Position numbers and translations under genes: made by a program. From NCBI GenBank assembly GCA_937884995.1, contig CAKZZL010000041.1, forward strand, positions 1-25,360: a stretch of 25,360 nt of DNA, written 5' to 3'. The stretch's first letter is position 1, and every line of letters starts with the position of its first letter. The DNA comes from an uncultured Clostridia bacterium (GTDB lineage Bacteria; Bacillota; Clostridia; Oscillospirales; Acutalibacteraceae). Positions 7,651 through 16,317 of the stretch are shown in pieces. The notes below the pieces were generated by a model. That model had not been told where the DNA came from and ran no database searches. It was given only the letters and a program-made list of their open reading frames with translations.

Positions 7651-7949
7651 TATCTTCTGCCCTTCTTCTCGTCTTTGTGAAGTTCAGGATTGTATCTGTA
7701 AAAAATCATGCTGCCTCCGATTACAGCAACACATTCGCTGCTTGTTGACTTTGCCAGTTTTTCTGCAATTTCTCTCGGCTTTTCAGGACTCGTCTCAAGC
7801 AGAACTTTTAATTTTATAAGTTCTCTGGCTGTCAGAGCATCATCCGTTTGCTTTATGAGAGCATCGGATATTCCTCCCTTCCCTACCTGGAAGAGTGGCT
7901 GTATATTATTTGCTTTTGCTCTTAGTGCAGCTCTTTCTTTGCTGGTCAT
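7650..7949 (-). CDS. yhbY: YhbY/CRM-domain RNA-binding protein
   Basis: Predicted 99 aa, consisting almost entirely of one CRS1-YhbY (CRM) domain. The GKGGISD loop (residues 23-29) and a basic N-terminus (TSKERAALRAKAN) are typical. The family associates with pre-50S particles. AGGAG lies before the ATG with good spacing in the 14-base gap after rdgB. The order yhbY-nadD-yqeK-rsfS matches yqeI-nadD-yqeK-yqeL of Bacillus. Confidence 0.94.
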   Translation of the reverse strand: MTSKERAALRAKANNIQPLFQVGKGGISDALIKQTDDALTARELIKLKVLLETSPEKPREIAEKLAKSTSSECVAVIGGSMIFYRYNPELHKDEKKGRR

Positions 7950-7963
7950 ATCTTGTCTCCTGC

Positions 7964-8551
7964 TTATATATATTCTTTTATCTCTTCTGCAAATTTTCTG
8001 AGGGCATTTCCTCTGTGACTTATTTTATCTTTTTCTTCGGCTGTAAGTTCTCCGAATGTCTTATCCCCCACTAAAAATATCGGATCATATCCAAAGCCGC
8101 CGCTGCCGTGCTTTTCAAAAGCGATAAGGCCTTCGCACTCACCTCTTACAGAAAAATGTCTTCCGTCCGGGAAACAACAACAAACGACGCTTACAAATCT
8201 TGCAGTTCTTTTCTCTTTCGGAACATCCTTCATTATTTCGAGAACTTTCTCTATATTCTTTTCATCATTTCCGTGTTCACCTGCAAACCTTGCAGAATAT
8301 ACACCGGGTGCTCCGTCCAAAAAGTCCACGGAAAGTCCGGAATCATCTGCAACACAGACCATGCCGGATTCTTCAGATCCGCTGCTTGCCTTCAGGTATG
8401 CATTCTCTTCAAAAGTCTCACCTGTTTCCTCGACATCAGTAAGTTCAATGCCTGCCATGTCTGCAGTGAGCACTCTTATTCCCAGGGGCGTGAGTATTCT
8501 CTCAAGTTCCGCACGTTTTTTCATATTATGAGTTGCGATTAAAAAATCCAA
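7964..8551 (-). CDS. rdgB: RdgB/HAM1 XTP/dITP pyrophosphatase, probable TTG start
   Basis: The longest frame begins at 8641 (225 aa), but its first 30 residues are a lysine/glutamine-rich artefact of reading the ftsY tail in another frame. The family N-terminus (LIATHNMKKRAELERIL) begins right after a TTG at 8551. That TTG has GAGG seven bases upstream, giving 195 aa, the usual length. Conserved motifs are DDSGLSVDFLDGAPGVYSAR, FGYDPIF and SHRGNAL. The enzyme removes non-canonical purine triphosphates such as XTP, ITP and dITP. With this start it overlaps ftsY by 26 bases, with its ribosome binding site inside ftsY. Confidence 0.9.
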   Translation of the reverse strand: MDFLIATHNMKKRAELERILTPLGIRVLTADMAGIELTDVEETGETFEENAYLKASSGSEESGMVCVADDSGLSVDFLDGAPGVYSARFAGEHGNDEKNIEKVLEIMKDVPKEKRTARFVSVVCCCFPDGRHFSVRGECEGLIAFEKHGSGGFGYDPIFLVGDKTFGELTAEEKDKISHRGNALRKFAEEIKEYI

Positions 8552-9740
8552 AGAATTTCCTCTTTTCTTTCTTCTCTTCAACCGGCTCTTCGGAATCTGT
8601 ATTTTCTTCTGCTGTATTTTCTTCTTTTGCATCTTCCTCAATTAGTTTTTCAGCAGTTTCTTTATCAGTTTCTCCGTTTTCAGAAGGCTCTTCGTTCTCC
8701 GCAGCCGGCATGTCTCCTATCATTTCGCTCAGGACATTGTCTATTGCCTCAATTTCATCAAGAGCAGTTGTCTGATGCTCTTCAACCTTTATATTGTCAA
8801 GCAGAGATTTTTCATCATCTTCGGAATAATCAATCTTATCAAAAAGGCCATCCGCAAATGCCTGAGGATTAAAGGGCTGTAAATCATCTATCTGCTCGCC
8901 TACTCCTATGAACTTAACAGGAATACCAAGCTCATTCTTTATGGCGAGAACTACGCCGCCCCTTGCTGTGCCGTCAAGTTTTGTCAGCACTATTCCCGTA
9001 ATCTCCGCAACATTCATGAATTCACGAGCCTGGTTTACGGCATTTTGTCCCGTTGTAGCATCTAGGACAAGAAGAACCTCTCTGTCTGAGAAAGGAAGTT
9101 CTCTGTCTATGACTCTGTATATCTTATTGAGCTCGTCCATAAGATTTTTCTTATTATGGAGTCTGCCCGCTGTATCTATGATTATTATTTCCGAATCTCT
9201 GGCTTTTGCTGCATTTATAGTATCAAAGACTACGGCAGCAGGATCTGCTCCTTCATTATGTTTTATAATGTCAACATTTGAGCGGTCAGCCCATACCTGC
9301 AGCTGATCTATCGCCGCTGCACGGAAAGTATCCGCTGCGCCCAATATGACTTTTTTACCCTCCGCCTTATATCTGGCAGCGAGTTTGCCTATTGTTGTTG
9401 TTTTGCCAACACCGTTTACACCTATGAGCAGGATAATTGAAGGAACTGTAATAAGGCCCATATCTTCTCCGCCATAAAGCATCTCAGCTACTATATCCTT
9501 CATTTTCTGTCTGATTTCGGCAGGCTTTTTTATCTTGCCGTCAGCAACTTCTTTTTTCAGTTTTTCTGTTATCTCAACAGAGGTCGTAACTCCGACGTCA
9601 CCCATTACCAGAATTTCCTCAAGTTCCGTATAGAGGTCATCTGTAATCTCATCGAAACTGTCAAGCATGTCATCGATGGCACCGGCCATCTTGTTTCTTG
9701 TCTTGGACAGACCTCGGTTAATCTTCCCAAAAAGTCCCAT
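8526..9740 (-). CDS. ftsY: Signal recognition particle receptor FtsY with C-terminal acidic extension
   Basis: Predicted 404 aa. The SRP GTPase NG domain spans roughly residues 1-305: P-loop GVNGVGKTTT (107-116), DTFRAAA (137-143), DTAGR (189-193), TKLDG (253-257) and GEQIDDLQPF (281-290). The N-terminus is short (MGLFGKINRGLSKTRNKM) and lacks the acidic A domain found before NG in proteins such as E. coli FtsY. Instead, residues 306-404 form a Glu/Asp-rich tail ending in basic-aromatic KRKFFGFFNRNS, which resembles a membrane-binding amphipathic motif. FtsY docks SRP-ribosome complexes at the membrane. GGAAGG precedes the ATG; smc ends 20 bases upstream, the usual Firmicutes pairing. Confidence 0.97.
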   Translation of the reverse strand: MGLFGKINRGLSKTRNKMAGAIDDMLDSFDEITDDLYTELEEILVMGDVGVTTSVEITEKLKKEVADGKIKKPAEIRQKMKDIVAEMLYGGEDMGLITVPSIILLIGVNGVGKTTTIGKLAARYKAEGKKVILGAADTFRAAAIDQLQVWADRSNVDIIKHNEGADPAAVVFDTINAAKARDSEIIIIDTAGRLHNKKNLMDELNKIYRVIDRELPFSDREVLLVLDATTGQNAVNQAREFMNVAEITGIVLTKLDGTARGGVVLAIKNELGIPVKFIGVGEQIDDLQPFNPQAFADGLFDKIDYSEDDEKSLLDNIKVEEHQTTALDEIEAIDNVLSEMIGDMPAAENEEPSENGETDKETAEKLIEEDAKEENTAEENTDSEEPVEEKKEKRKFFGFFNRNS

Positions 9741-9760
9741 TTTGATTTCCTTCCGTTCTC

Positions 9761-12700
9761 TTATGCAAGGCCAAGCCTTCTGGCCATCTCTGCCGTCTGC
9801 AGTTCAAGAATTTTTGATACGCCTTTTTCCTGCATCGTAACACCGTAAAGCATATCTGCTTCTTCCATGGTTCCGCGTCTGTGAGTAATCAATATGAATT
9901 GAGTGTTCTTTGTCATGCGCCTTACATATTGAGCGTATCTTACAACATTTACTTCATCAAGTGCAGCCTCCACTTCGTCGAATATGACGAAAGGAGAAGG
10001 TGTGACTTTCAAAATAGCAAATAAAAGTGCAATTGCGGAAAGTCCTTTTTCACCGCCTGAAAGCAGGTTTATATTTTGAACATTCTTGCCGGGTGGCTGT
10101 ACCTTGATTTCTATGTCACATTCCAAAGGATTCATATCATCTTCCAATTGAAGTTCAGCTTTACCTCCGTCAAACATCTCAGCGAATGTATCTCCGAATG
10201 CAGTGTTGATTCTCAGGAACTGCTCGCGGAACTGTACACTCATATTGGTTGTGAGTTCATCAATGAGTCTTATGAGCTCGGTCCTTGATTTTTCTATATC
10301 ATCAATCTGACCTGACATAAACTCATACCTTTCAGACACTTCCTTATATTCATCAATAGCTGCAACATTTACAGAGCCCAGAGCCTTGATTTCGTTCTTT
10401 ATTGAAGAAAGTTTTGAGCGCGCTTCCTGGATGTTTTCAATCTCTATTTCAAGGGCCTGTGCCTCACGCTTTGTAAGGCCGTATTCCTCATAGAGTTTTG
10501 CATTGTATCCTTCGAAGTCATCCAGCATGCTTGCCTTTCTTTCCTCAAGCCGTGCAAGTTCTCCGCTGAAACTTTCTCTCTCACTTGTCTTCTCGCGTTC
10601 AAGTGCCCGAAGTCCCGTAGAGTCCTTTTCAAGTTGTTCACGCTTTGCAATATAGTCTTCAATTTCGCCTTTTGCGCCTGTACACTTATCCCGTAACTCT
10701 TTTGCGGACTCTTTGAGAGAGTCTATATCCTTTTGCAGCCAGATATTCTTGTTTTCCAGTTCTTCAATCTCTTTGTTTAATTCTTCCGTTCTCGTGCTAT
10801 GAGCATTCCTTGCAAGATTTAACCGTCTTACATTGTCATCGCATGATTCTATATCTTTTTCAAATCCCAGGATTTCAAGTCTTATGCTCTCAATAACAGA
10901 GCCTAGCTGCTCTCTGTCTTTTTCTGCGGATTCACGGTCGCCTGTAATGCTTATGAGTTCCTTTTCTTTTTCTTCGATTGCATCAGACAGCTCTTTAACT
11001 TTATTTGCAGCCTCCAGACCGTTTTTCTTTATAGCTTCGATACGGTCATTTAAGAGTTTTTGCTCATCCAAAAGGCCCTTAACGTCACTTGACTGACTTT
11101 CGAATTGCTCATTTGCAAGCTTATATTCACCCTCAAGCCTTATTTTTTCTTCGTTATGTGTGATTATGTCTCCTTCCAGTCCGTTGCATTCCGCAACAGC
11201 CAAAGAAAGATCTTCCGTTATCACCTTTAAGTTATCTTCGAGATTTGCTTTTTTCTCTTCCAAAGTCTTTATTTCAGCCTTCATCTTGTCTATTTCATTG
11301 ACTCTGGAAAGCATTCCGACACCTTGTGCCTTGGACCCGCCGGTCATTGAGCCCCCGGCATTGATTACCTGGCCGTCGAGAGTAACTATCTTGAATCTGT
11401 TCTTATATTTTTTTGCTATGGCAATGGCCGAATCCATGTCTTCACAGACAACAGTTCTTGATAGGAGATTATCAATTATGTCTCTGTATTTTTTGTCTAC
11501 TTCAACAAGCTCTGATGCCATGTTGACAAATCCGTATTGATCCTCAAGGCCTTTTTCTTCAAAATTTCTCGGTCTTATGGCAGTGATGGGAAGGAATGTC
11601 GCTCTTCCTCCTCTTGACTGCTTTAGGAATTCTATTGCTCTTTTGGCATCATTTTCATTATCAACTACAAGATTTTGAAGAGCTGTGCCCAGCGCAGTCT
11701 CCACTGCCGTGGAGTATTTGCCTTTAACATTTATGAGCTGAGATAATGCTCCGTGGATTCCCTTGAGAGCACCCCTCTTTTGTTCCTGCATAACTGCCTT
11801 TACAGAACCTTGATATCCTTCGAGATTTTTCTCCATATCATCGAGGATCTGCATTCTCTCTTTTTTCTTCTGAATCTCGATATCTGCAGTCTGCAGTTCT
11901 GCTTTTGCTTTTTCTTGTTTTTCTCTGCGGCTTTCAACCTTCATCCGGTAGCCGTCTATCACATTGTTATATTCTTCAATCTCACCTATACATATCTTGA
12001 GTTTATTCTCTGCATTATCTCTGTTTTCCTCAAGCGCATGAAGTGTGTCTTTGCGGTCGCCCAGCATATCGTCTATTGCCAGTACTCTTTGTCTTATCTC
12101 TTCCGCCTGTGAATTTACGGACTCGCTTATGACTCTGTTATCTGCAAGTTCAACAGTAAGTGCAGAAATTTCCGCAGATATACCCGTGGCCTCATCTGCT
12201 CTTGCATCATTTGCGTTTCTGAGTTCTTCAATTTTTGCAAGTTCCGCAGACAATTTTTCGTTTGCTTTTTCAAGCCCAAGTTTTGCCTTTTCTTTCTCTT
12301 TGTCATTTTCTTTTATCTGCTGATCAAGATCTGTATTGCTACCGTTTTCGTTTGTCTTGTCTTTTTCCAGCCTCTCAATTGCTTCTTTGTTATGCAATAT
12401 TGAGTTTTCATAAACTTTTGCCTGGCTTTCAAGCTCAGCAGCCTGTTCTTCAAATGTTGATGTAGATGAACGGACCTGCTCGATTTTAACGTTAATATCT
12501 CTGGTCTGCTCAGCATTGTCATTCATTCTGTTTTCAATATCTTCAAGTTGTTTCTGAGTCTCCTCATAGTTAACTTTTGCAAGATCGATTTTTCTGTCCT
12601 GTTCTCTTAATTTCTCCTGAGTCTTCTCAATGTTATTAAGCCAGATTCCTATTTCAAGTTCCTTCTTGTCTTCAGCAAGCACTAAAAACTTCTGTGCCTT

Positions 12701-13330
12701 TTCGCTTTGAACTTTCAAAGGACCGACTCTTGACTCGAGTTCCGTCTGGATATCCTTGAGTCTTACTAAGTTTTCCTCTGCCTGTCCCAGTCTTTTGAGA
12801 GCATCTGCCCTTCTGTATCTGAAATGAGATATTCCGGCTGCTTCATCAAGCATCTCACGCCTCTCTCCCGATTTTGATGAGACAAGCTCTGCAATTTTAC
12901 CCTGGCTGACAAGAGAATATCCGTCACGTCCCAGTCCCGTATCCATAAAGAGTTCATTTACATCTTTGAGACGAACATTTTCTCCGTTTATCTTGTATTC
13001 ACTTTCTCCGGACCTGTAATATCTTCTGCTGATGGTGACTTCATCGTTGTCATTTTGTAAGGTCCTGTCTTTATTATCAAGACAAAGTGTAACATCCGCA
13101 AAGCCGGAGGCTTTACGGTTATCTGTTCCGTTGAAAATTACGTCTTCCATTTTTGAACCGCGAAGGCTCTTTGTCGATTGTTCGCCCAAAACCCATCTTA
13201 CTGCATCCGATATATTGCTTTTGCCGCTTCCGTTCGGTCCGACTACTCCTGTAATTCCCTTATTAAATTGAAGAACTGTCTTTTCAGGGCAGGACTTGAA
13301 ACCCTGCATTGTGATAGACTTCAAAATCAT
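9761..13330 (-). CDS. smc: Chromosome segregation ATPase SMC
   Basis: Predicted 1189 aa, full length. The head has Walker A GPNGSGKS (31-38). Two long coiled coils flank the hinge at about 515-680, which includes the GGSMTGGS turn. The C-terminal half-head has signature LSGGEKG (1090-1096) and Walker B FDEVEAALDE (ending at 1126). SMC forms the condensin-like loop extruder with ScpA and ScpB, neither of which is encoded here. Its ATG overlaps the previous stop as ATGA, with GTGGAA upstream, so it is translationally coupled to the radical SAM gene. Confidence 0.98.
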   Translation of the reverse strand: MILKSITMQGFKSCPEKTVLQFNKGITGVVGPNGSGKSNISDAVRWVLGEQSTKSLRGSKMEDVIFNGTDNRKASGFADVTLCLDNKDRTLQNDNDEVTISRRYYRSGESEYKINGENVRLKDVNELFMDTGLGRDGYSLVSQGKIAELVSSKSGERREMLDEAAGISHFRYRRADALKRLGQAEENLVRLKDIQTELESRVGPLKVQSEKAQKFLVLAEDKKELEIGIWLNNIEKTQEKLREQDRKIDLAKVNYEETQKQLEDIENRMNDNAEQTRDINVKIEQVRSSTSTFEEQAAELESQAKVYENSILHNKEAIERLEKDKTNENGSNTDLDQQIKENDKEKEKAKLGLEKANEKLSAELAKIEELRNANDARADEATGISAEISALTVELADNRVISESVNSQAEEIRQRVLAIDDMLGDRKDTLHALEENRDNAENKLKICIGEIEEYNNVIDGYRMKVESRREKQEKAKAELQTADIEIQKKKERMQILDDMEKNLEGYQGSVKAVMQEQKRGALKGIHGALSQLINVKGKYSTAVETALGTALQNLVVDNENDAKRAIEFLKQSRGGRATFLPITAIRPRNFEEKGLEDQYGFVNMASELVEVDKKYRDIIDNLLSRTVVCEDMDSAIAIAKKYKNRFKIVTLDGQVINAGGSMTGGSKAQGVGMLSRVNEIDKMKAEIKTLEEKKANLEDNLKVITEDLSLAVAECNGLEGDIITHNEEKIRLEGEYKLANEQFESQSSDVKGLLDEQKLLNDRIEAIKKNGLEAANKVKELSDAIEEKEKELISITGDRESAEKDREQLGSVIESIRLEILGFEKDIESCDDNVRRLNLARNAHSTRTEELNKEIEELENKNIWLQKDIDSLKESAKELRDKCTGAKGEIEDYIAKREQLEKDSTGLRALEREKTSERESFSGELARLEERKASMLDDFEGYNAKLYEEYGLTKREAQALEIEIENIQEARSKLSSIKNEIKALGSVNVAAIDEYKEVSERYEFMSGQIDDIEKSRTELIRLIDELTTNMSVQFREQFLRINTAFGDTFAEMFDGGKAELQLEDDMNPLECDIEIKVQPPGKNVQNINLLSGGEKGLSAIALLFAILKVTPSPFVIFDEVEAALDEVNVVRYAQYVRRMTKNTQFILITHRRGTMEEADMLYGVTMQEKGVSKILELQTAEMARRLGLA

Positions 13331-14328
13331 TCTGTTTCCACAACCTCAACTTCATTGTCGTTCATAAAATCTTTACCTTTTATTATACAATAAAAGCCTT
13401 TGTTTTTCAATGTTTTTTCATTTCTTTTCTTATGTCCTTTTGCCTTGGAAAGGGATTTGTTTGACACATATATTTCATACTTGTGTTTTCCATCATATTG
13501 CGAAAGTTTTTCCTCGATTTTTTTAAGGAAAATATATCCTTCACAGATTTCTCTGAATGCAGGATGATACCCTCCTGCAATCATGTCTTTTTCGACATCA
13601 TCGCTTGAATGAAGGCCCACCTTGATTATCCTTATGCCTGCTTCTGAAAAGATGTTCATAATCTCTGCAACATAAGGTGCGCTTTCCTCTGCGTCAGGAG
13701 GCAGATATTCACCATTTTGATACAGAAAGGCGAGTTTTGTGTTTTTCAAGACAACCGTAGGATATATTCTAACTGTATCCGGCTTCAATTCTATGATTTT
13801 TTCTGCAGTCATCATGTCCTTTTCCCAGCTGCTTTTATATAGGCCTGTCATCATTTGAAGGCCGAGGGAAAAGCCTGCATCTTTTATCTTTTTGCTCGCA
13901 TTTATGACATCTTTGCTTTCATGTCCCCTGTCGTTTGCTTTGAGGACCTCATCATCCATGCTTTGCGCGCCGAGTTCAATCGATGTCACACCGTATTTTT
14001 TCAATATACCTAAGGTTTCATCATCTATGGCATCGGGCCTTGTTGAGATCCTGATTCCGGCGAAATGATATTTGTCCAAAAAAGACTTTGCGGCGGTCAA
14101 AAGAGAAATCATGTCTTCCCTTTCAATCGCCGTGAAACTTCCTCCGAAGAATGCAATCTCGGTGTTCTTCGGATTTACATTATTTTTTATTGCAGTCCCG
14201 ACCGCATTTTTCACATCTTCCGTGCCCGCAGGCTTTATCTGCCCGCTTATGACCCTTTGATTACAAAAGCTGCAATTGTTCGGGCAGCCTTTGTGAGGAA
14301 CAAATATGCTTATATTTGAATGTTTCAT
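13327..14328 (-). CDS. Radical SAM protein, Elp3-related, lacking an acetyltransferase domain
   Basis: Predicted 333 aa. The [4Fe-4S]/SAM motif is GCPNNCSFC (Cys15, Cys19, Cys22), followed by FFGGSFTAIE and a strand/helix pattern typical of the radical SAM barrel, then a C-terminal lysine-rich Radical_SAM_C-like part (SNKSLSKAKGHKKRNEKTLK). It resembles the short proteins annotated as Elp3-like between rnc and smc in Clostridia. It lacks the C-terminal GNAT domain of true Elp3, so its reaction is unknown. A role in tRNA or rRNA modification is plausible from context only. ATGA overlaps occur at both ends, with rnc and smc. Confidence 0.88.
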   Translation of the reverse strand: MKHSNISIFVPHKGCPNNCSFCNQRVISGQIKPAGTEDVKNAVGTAIKNNVNPKNTEIAFFGGSFTAIEREDMISLLTAAKSFLDKYHFAGIRISTRPDAIDDETLGILKKYGVTSIELGAQSMDDEVLKANDRGHESKDVINASKKIKDAGFSLGLQMMTGLYKSSWEKDMMTAEKIIELKPDTVRIYPTVVLKNTKLAFLYQNGEYLPPDAEESAPYVAEIMNIFSEAGIRIIKVGLHSSDDVEKDMIAGGYHPAFREICEGYIFLKKIEEKLSQYDGKHKYEIYVSNKSLSKAKGHKKRNEKTLKNKGFYCIIKGKDFMNDNEVEVVETE

Positions 14329-14990
14329 AATCCCATAAGCTCCAGTGCATCTTTTGCAGCCTGCTGTTCTGCGCGTTTTTTGCTGGTTCCCTCTCCACGC
14401 CCTATCACATTGGAATTCATATGTACCTCCACAACGAATCTCTTGTCATGGTCAGGTCCTGTCTCTTCAACAACGACATATTCAAACTTTTCGGTGGGAT
14501 TTTGCTGGAGAACTTCCTGTAAAGCACTTTTATAGTCCTTTACAATAGGCTTTTCCTCTTCCGCTCTCTCTATAAATGGGAGGACAAAGTCTTTTGCCGC
14601 CTGTATTCCCCCGTCAAGATATATGGCGGCGATAAGAGCCTCAAAGGCATCCGATACAACCGACGGTCTTTTTCTGCCACCCGAGAGTTCTTCCCCTTTT
14701 CCCAGCATAAGGAAGTTGCCGAGTCCGATCTCTTCCGCATATTCAAAAAGAGTTTCCTCTCTGACAGCATAAGCTCTCATCCTGGTGAGTTCTCCCTCAT
14801 CAATAGTCCTGTTCGAAGAAAAAAGAAACTCTGCAGCAATAAAGCCAAGTACCGAGTCACCGAGAAATTCAAGTCTCTCATTATCTTTGCCACTGCCTTT
14901 CTCATTTGCATATGATGAATGCGTAAGTGCTCTTGAGAGCAGCGTTTTATCCTTAAATTCATAATTTATTATCTTTTCTAATTCTGTCAT
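14325..14990 (-). CDS. rnc: Ribonuclease III
   Basis: Predicted 221 aa, normal length. The catalytic signature NERLEFLGDSVL is at 37-48, with a second acidic cluster (DAFEALIAAIYLDGG) near 120. A double-stranded RNA-binding domain occupies about 153-221 and ends AEQQAAKDALELMGL. The enzyme cuts double-stranded RNA, including pre-rRNA. GAGG lies seven bases before the ATG, which overlaps the trmFO stop as ATGA. The acpP/plsX genes that often precede rnc are absent. Confidence 0.97.
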   Translation of the reverse strand: MTELEKIINYEFKDKTLLSRALTHSSYANEKGSGKDNERLEFLGDSVLGFIAAEFLFSSNRTIDEGELTRMRAYAVREETLFEYAEEIGLGNFLMLGKGEELSGGRKRPSVVSDAFEALIAAIYLDGGIQAAKDFVLPFIERAEEEKPIVKDYKSALQEVLQQNPTEKFEYVVVEETGPDHDKRFVVEVHMNSNVIGRGEGTSKKRAEQQAAKDALELMGL

Positions 14991-16306
14991 TTTTCTTCCT
15001 CTAACAAAGATTCTGTTGCATCCCTTAGTGCGGACATCGCTCTTTCCGCAAGTTTCATATATCTTTCGCTTTTATCTCTTATTTTCTCATCCATTGGTGT
15101 AATTATCCCGAAATTGGCACCCATCGGCTGAAAAACTTTAACCGTTTCATCCGAAATGTACCTGCTTAATGCCCCTATCATCGTTTCGGCAGGCAAAACA
15201 ATTGTATCCTTCCCCTTAAGCCTTCTGGCAAGATTGATTCCTGCCATCAGTCCCGATGCGGCAGATTCCATATATCCTTCGACACCTGTTATCTGCCCGC
15301 CGAAGAAGAGGTTCGGTCTGCTTCTCATCGAGAAATCTCCGTTTAAAAGTCTCGGTGAATCTATGAATGTGTTTCTGTGCATAACGCCGTATCTTACAAA
15401 TTCGGCATTTTTAAGAGCAGGGAACATAGAGAAGACTCTCTTTTGTTCTCCGAATTTAAGATTTGTCTGGAAACCGACCAGATTATACATAGTCGCTTCC
15501 TTGTTTTCTTTCCTGAGCTGAAGATTTGCCCATGGTCTGTGCCCTGTTCTGGGATCTGTCAATCCGACAGGCTTCAAGGGGCCGTATCTCATCGTGTCCC
15601 TGCCTCTTGATGCAAGAACTTCTATGGGCATGCAGCCCTCATATACATCTTTTTTCTTGTCAAAAGAATGGGTCGGAGCGCTTTGTGCATTTATGATGGC
15701 TTCATAAAAAGCTTCATACTCTTCTTTATCCATAGGACAGTTGATATAGTCATCTGCGCCGCCTCTGTCATATCTTGACTGAGTAAAAGCATAGTTCATG
15801 TCTATGCTTTCCGCAGTTATTATCGGGGCCGCCGCATCATAAAAAGAAAGTCCCTCCCCGCATATATCTCTTATACTTTCGGAAAGCTTTTCGCTTGCAA
15901 GTGGTCCTGCGCAAATCACGACGCCGTCTGCCTCCGGCAAATCCGTAACTTCCTTGTTTATGAGTCTGATATTCTTATCCGCCTTTATCTTTTCGGTTAT
16001 ATATTCCGAAAACTTATATCTGTCTACAGCAAGCGCTCCTCCTGCCTCGACTTTGCAACTGTATGCAGCTTCTATGCAAAGGAAACCCAAATATCTCATC
16101 TCTGCCTTAAGAAGTCCTGCCGCGGAGTTGAGTCTCCCAGCTTTAAGCGAATTTGAACATACAAGTTCGGCAAGTCCCGGGATCTTATGGGCAGCAGAAT
16201 AGTTGACCGGTTTTTGTTCATACAGGTCAACCTCTATTCCGTTTTTTGAAAGGACACTTGCGCATTCAACACCTGCAAGTCCACCTCCTATTACTGCCGC
16301 TCTCAT
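14987..16306 (-). CDS. trmFO: Methylenetetrahydrofolate- and FAD-dependent tRNA (uracil-5-)-methyltransferase TrmFO
   Basis: Predicted 439 aa. The FAD-binding motif GGGLAGVE (7-14) opens the protein, followed by ELVCSNSLKAGRLNSAAGLL (47-66). Cys50 and Cys225 correspond to the two functionally important cysteines of the family. The C-terminal FFGGQITGVEGYMESAASG segment completes the second FAD-contacting region. It makes m5U54 in the T loop of tRNA using methylenetetrahydrofolate rather than SAM. It follows topA by 11 bases, the usual Firmicutes order, with AAGGA before the ATG. Confidence 0.97.
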   Translation of the reverse strand: MRAAVIGGGLAGVECASVLSKNGIEVDLYEQKPVNYSAAHKIPGLAELVCSNSLKAGRLNSAAGLLKAEMRYLGFLCIEAAYSCKVEAGGALAVDRYKFSEYITEKIKADKNIRLINKEVTDLPEADGVVICAGPLASEKLSESIRDICGEGLSFYDAAAPIITAESIDMNYAFTQSRYDRGGADDYINCPMDKEEYEAFYEAIINAQSAPTHSFDKKKDVYEGCMPIEVLASRGRDTMRYGPLKPVGLTDPRTGHRPWANLQLRKENKEATMYNLVGFQTNLKFGEQKRVFSMFPALKNAEFVRYGVMHRNTFIDSPRLLNGDFSMRSRPNLFFGGQITGVEGYMESAASGLMAGINLARRLKGKDTIVLPAETMIGALSRYISDETVKVFQPMGANFGIITPMDEKIRDKSERYMKLAERAMSALRDATESLLEEEK

Positions 16307-16317
16307 AATCCTTTTCC

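Noticed and set aside
8552..8641. N-terminal 30-residue extension of RdgB
   Set aside because: It comes from reading the acidic/basic ftsY tail in another frame. The internal TTG has a better ribosome binding site and matches the family start.
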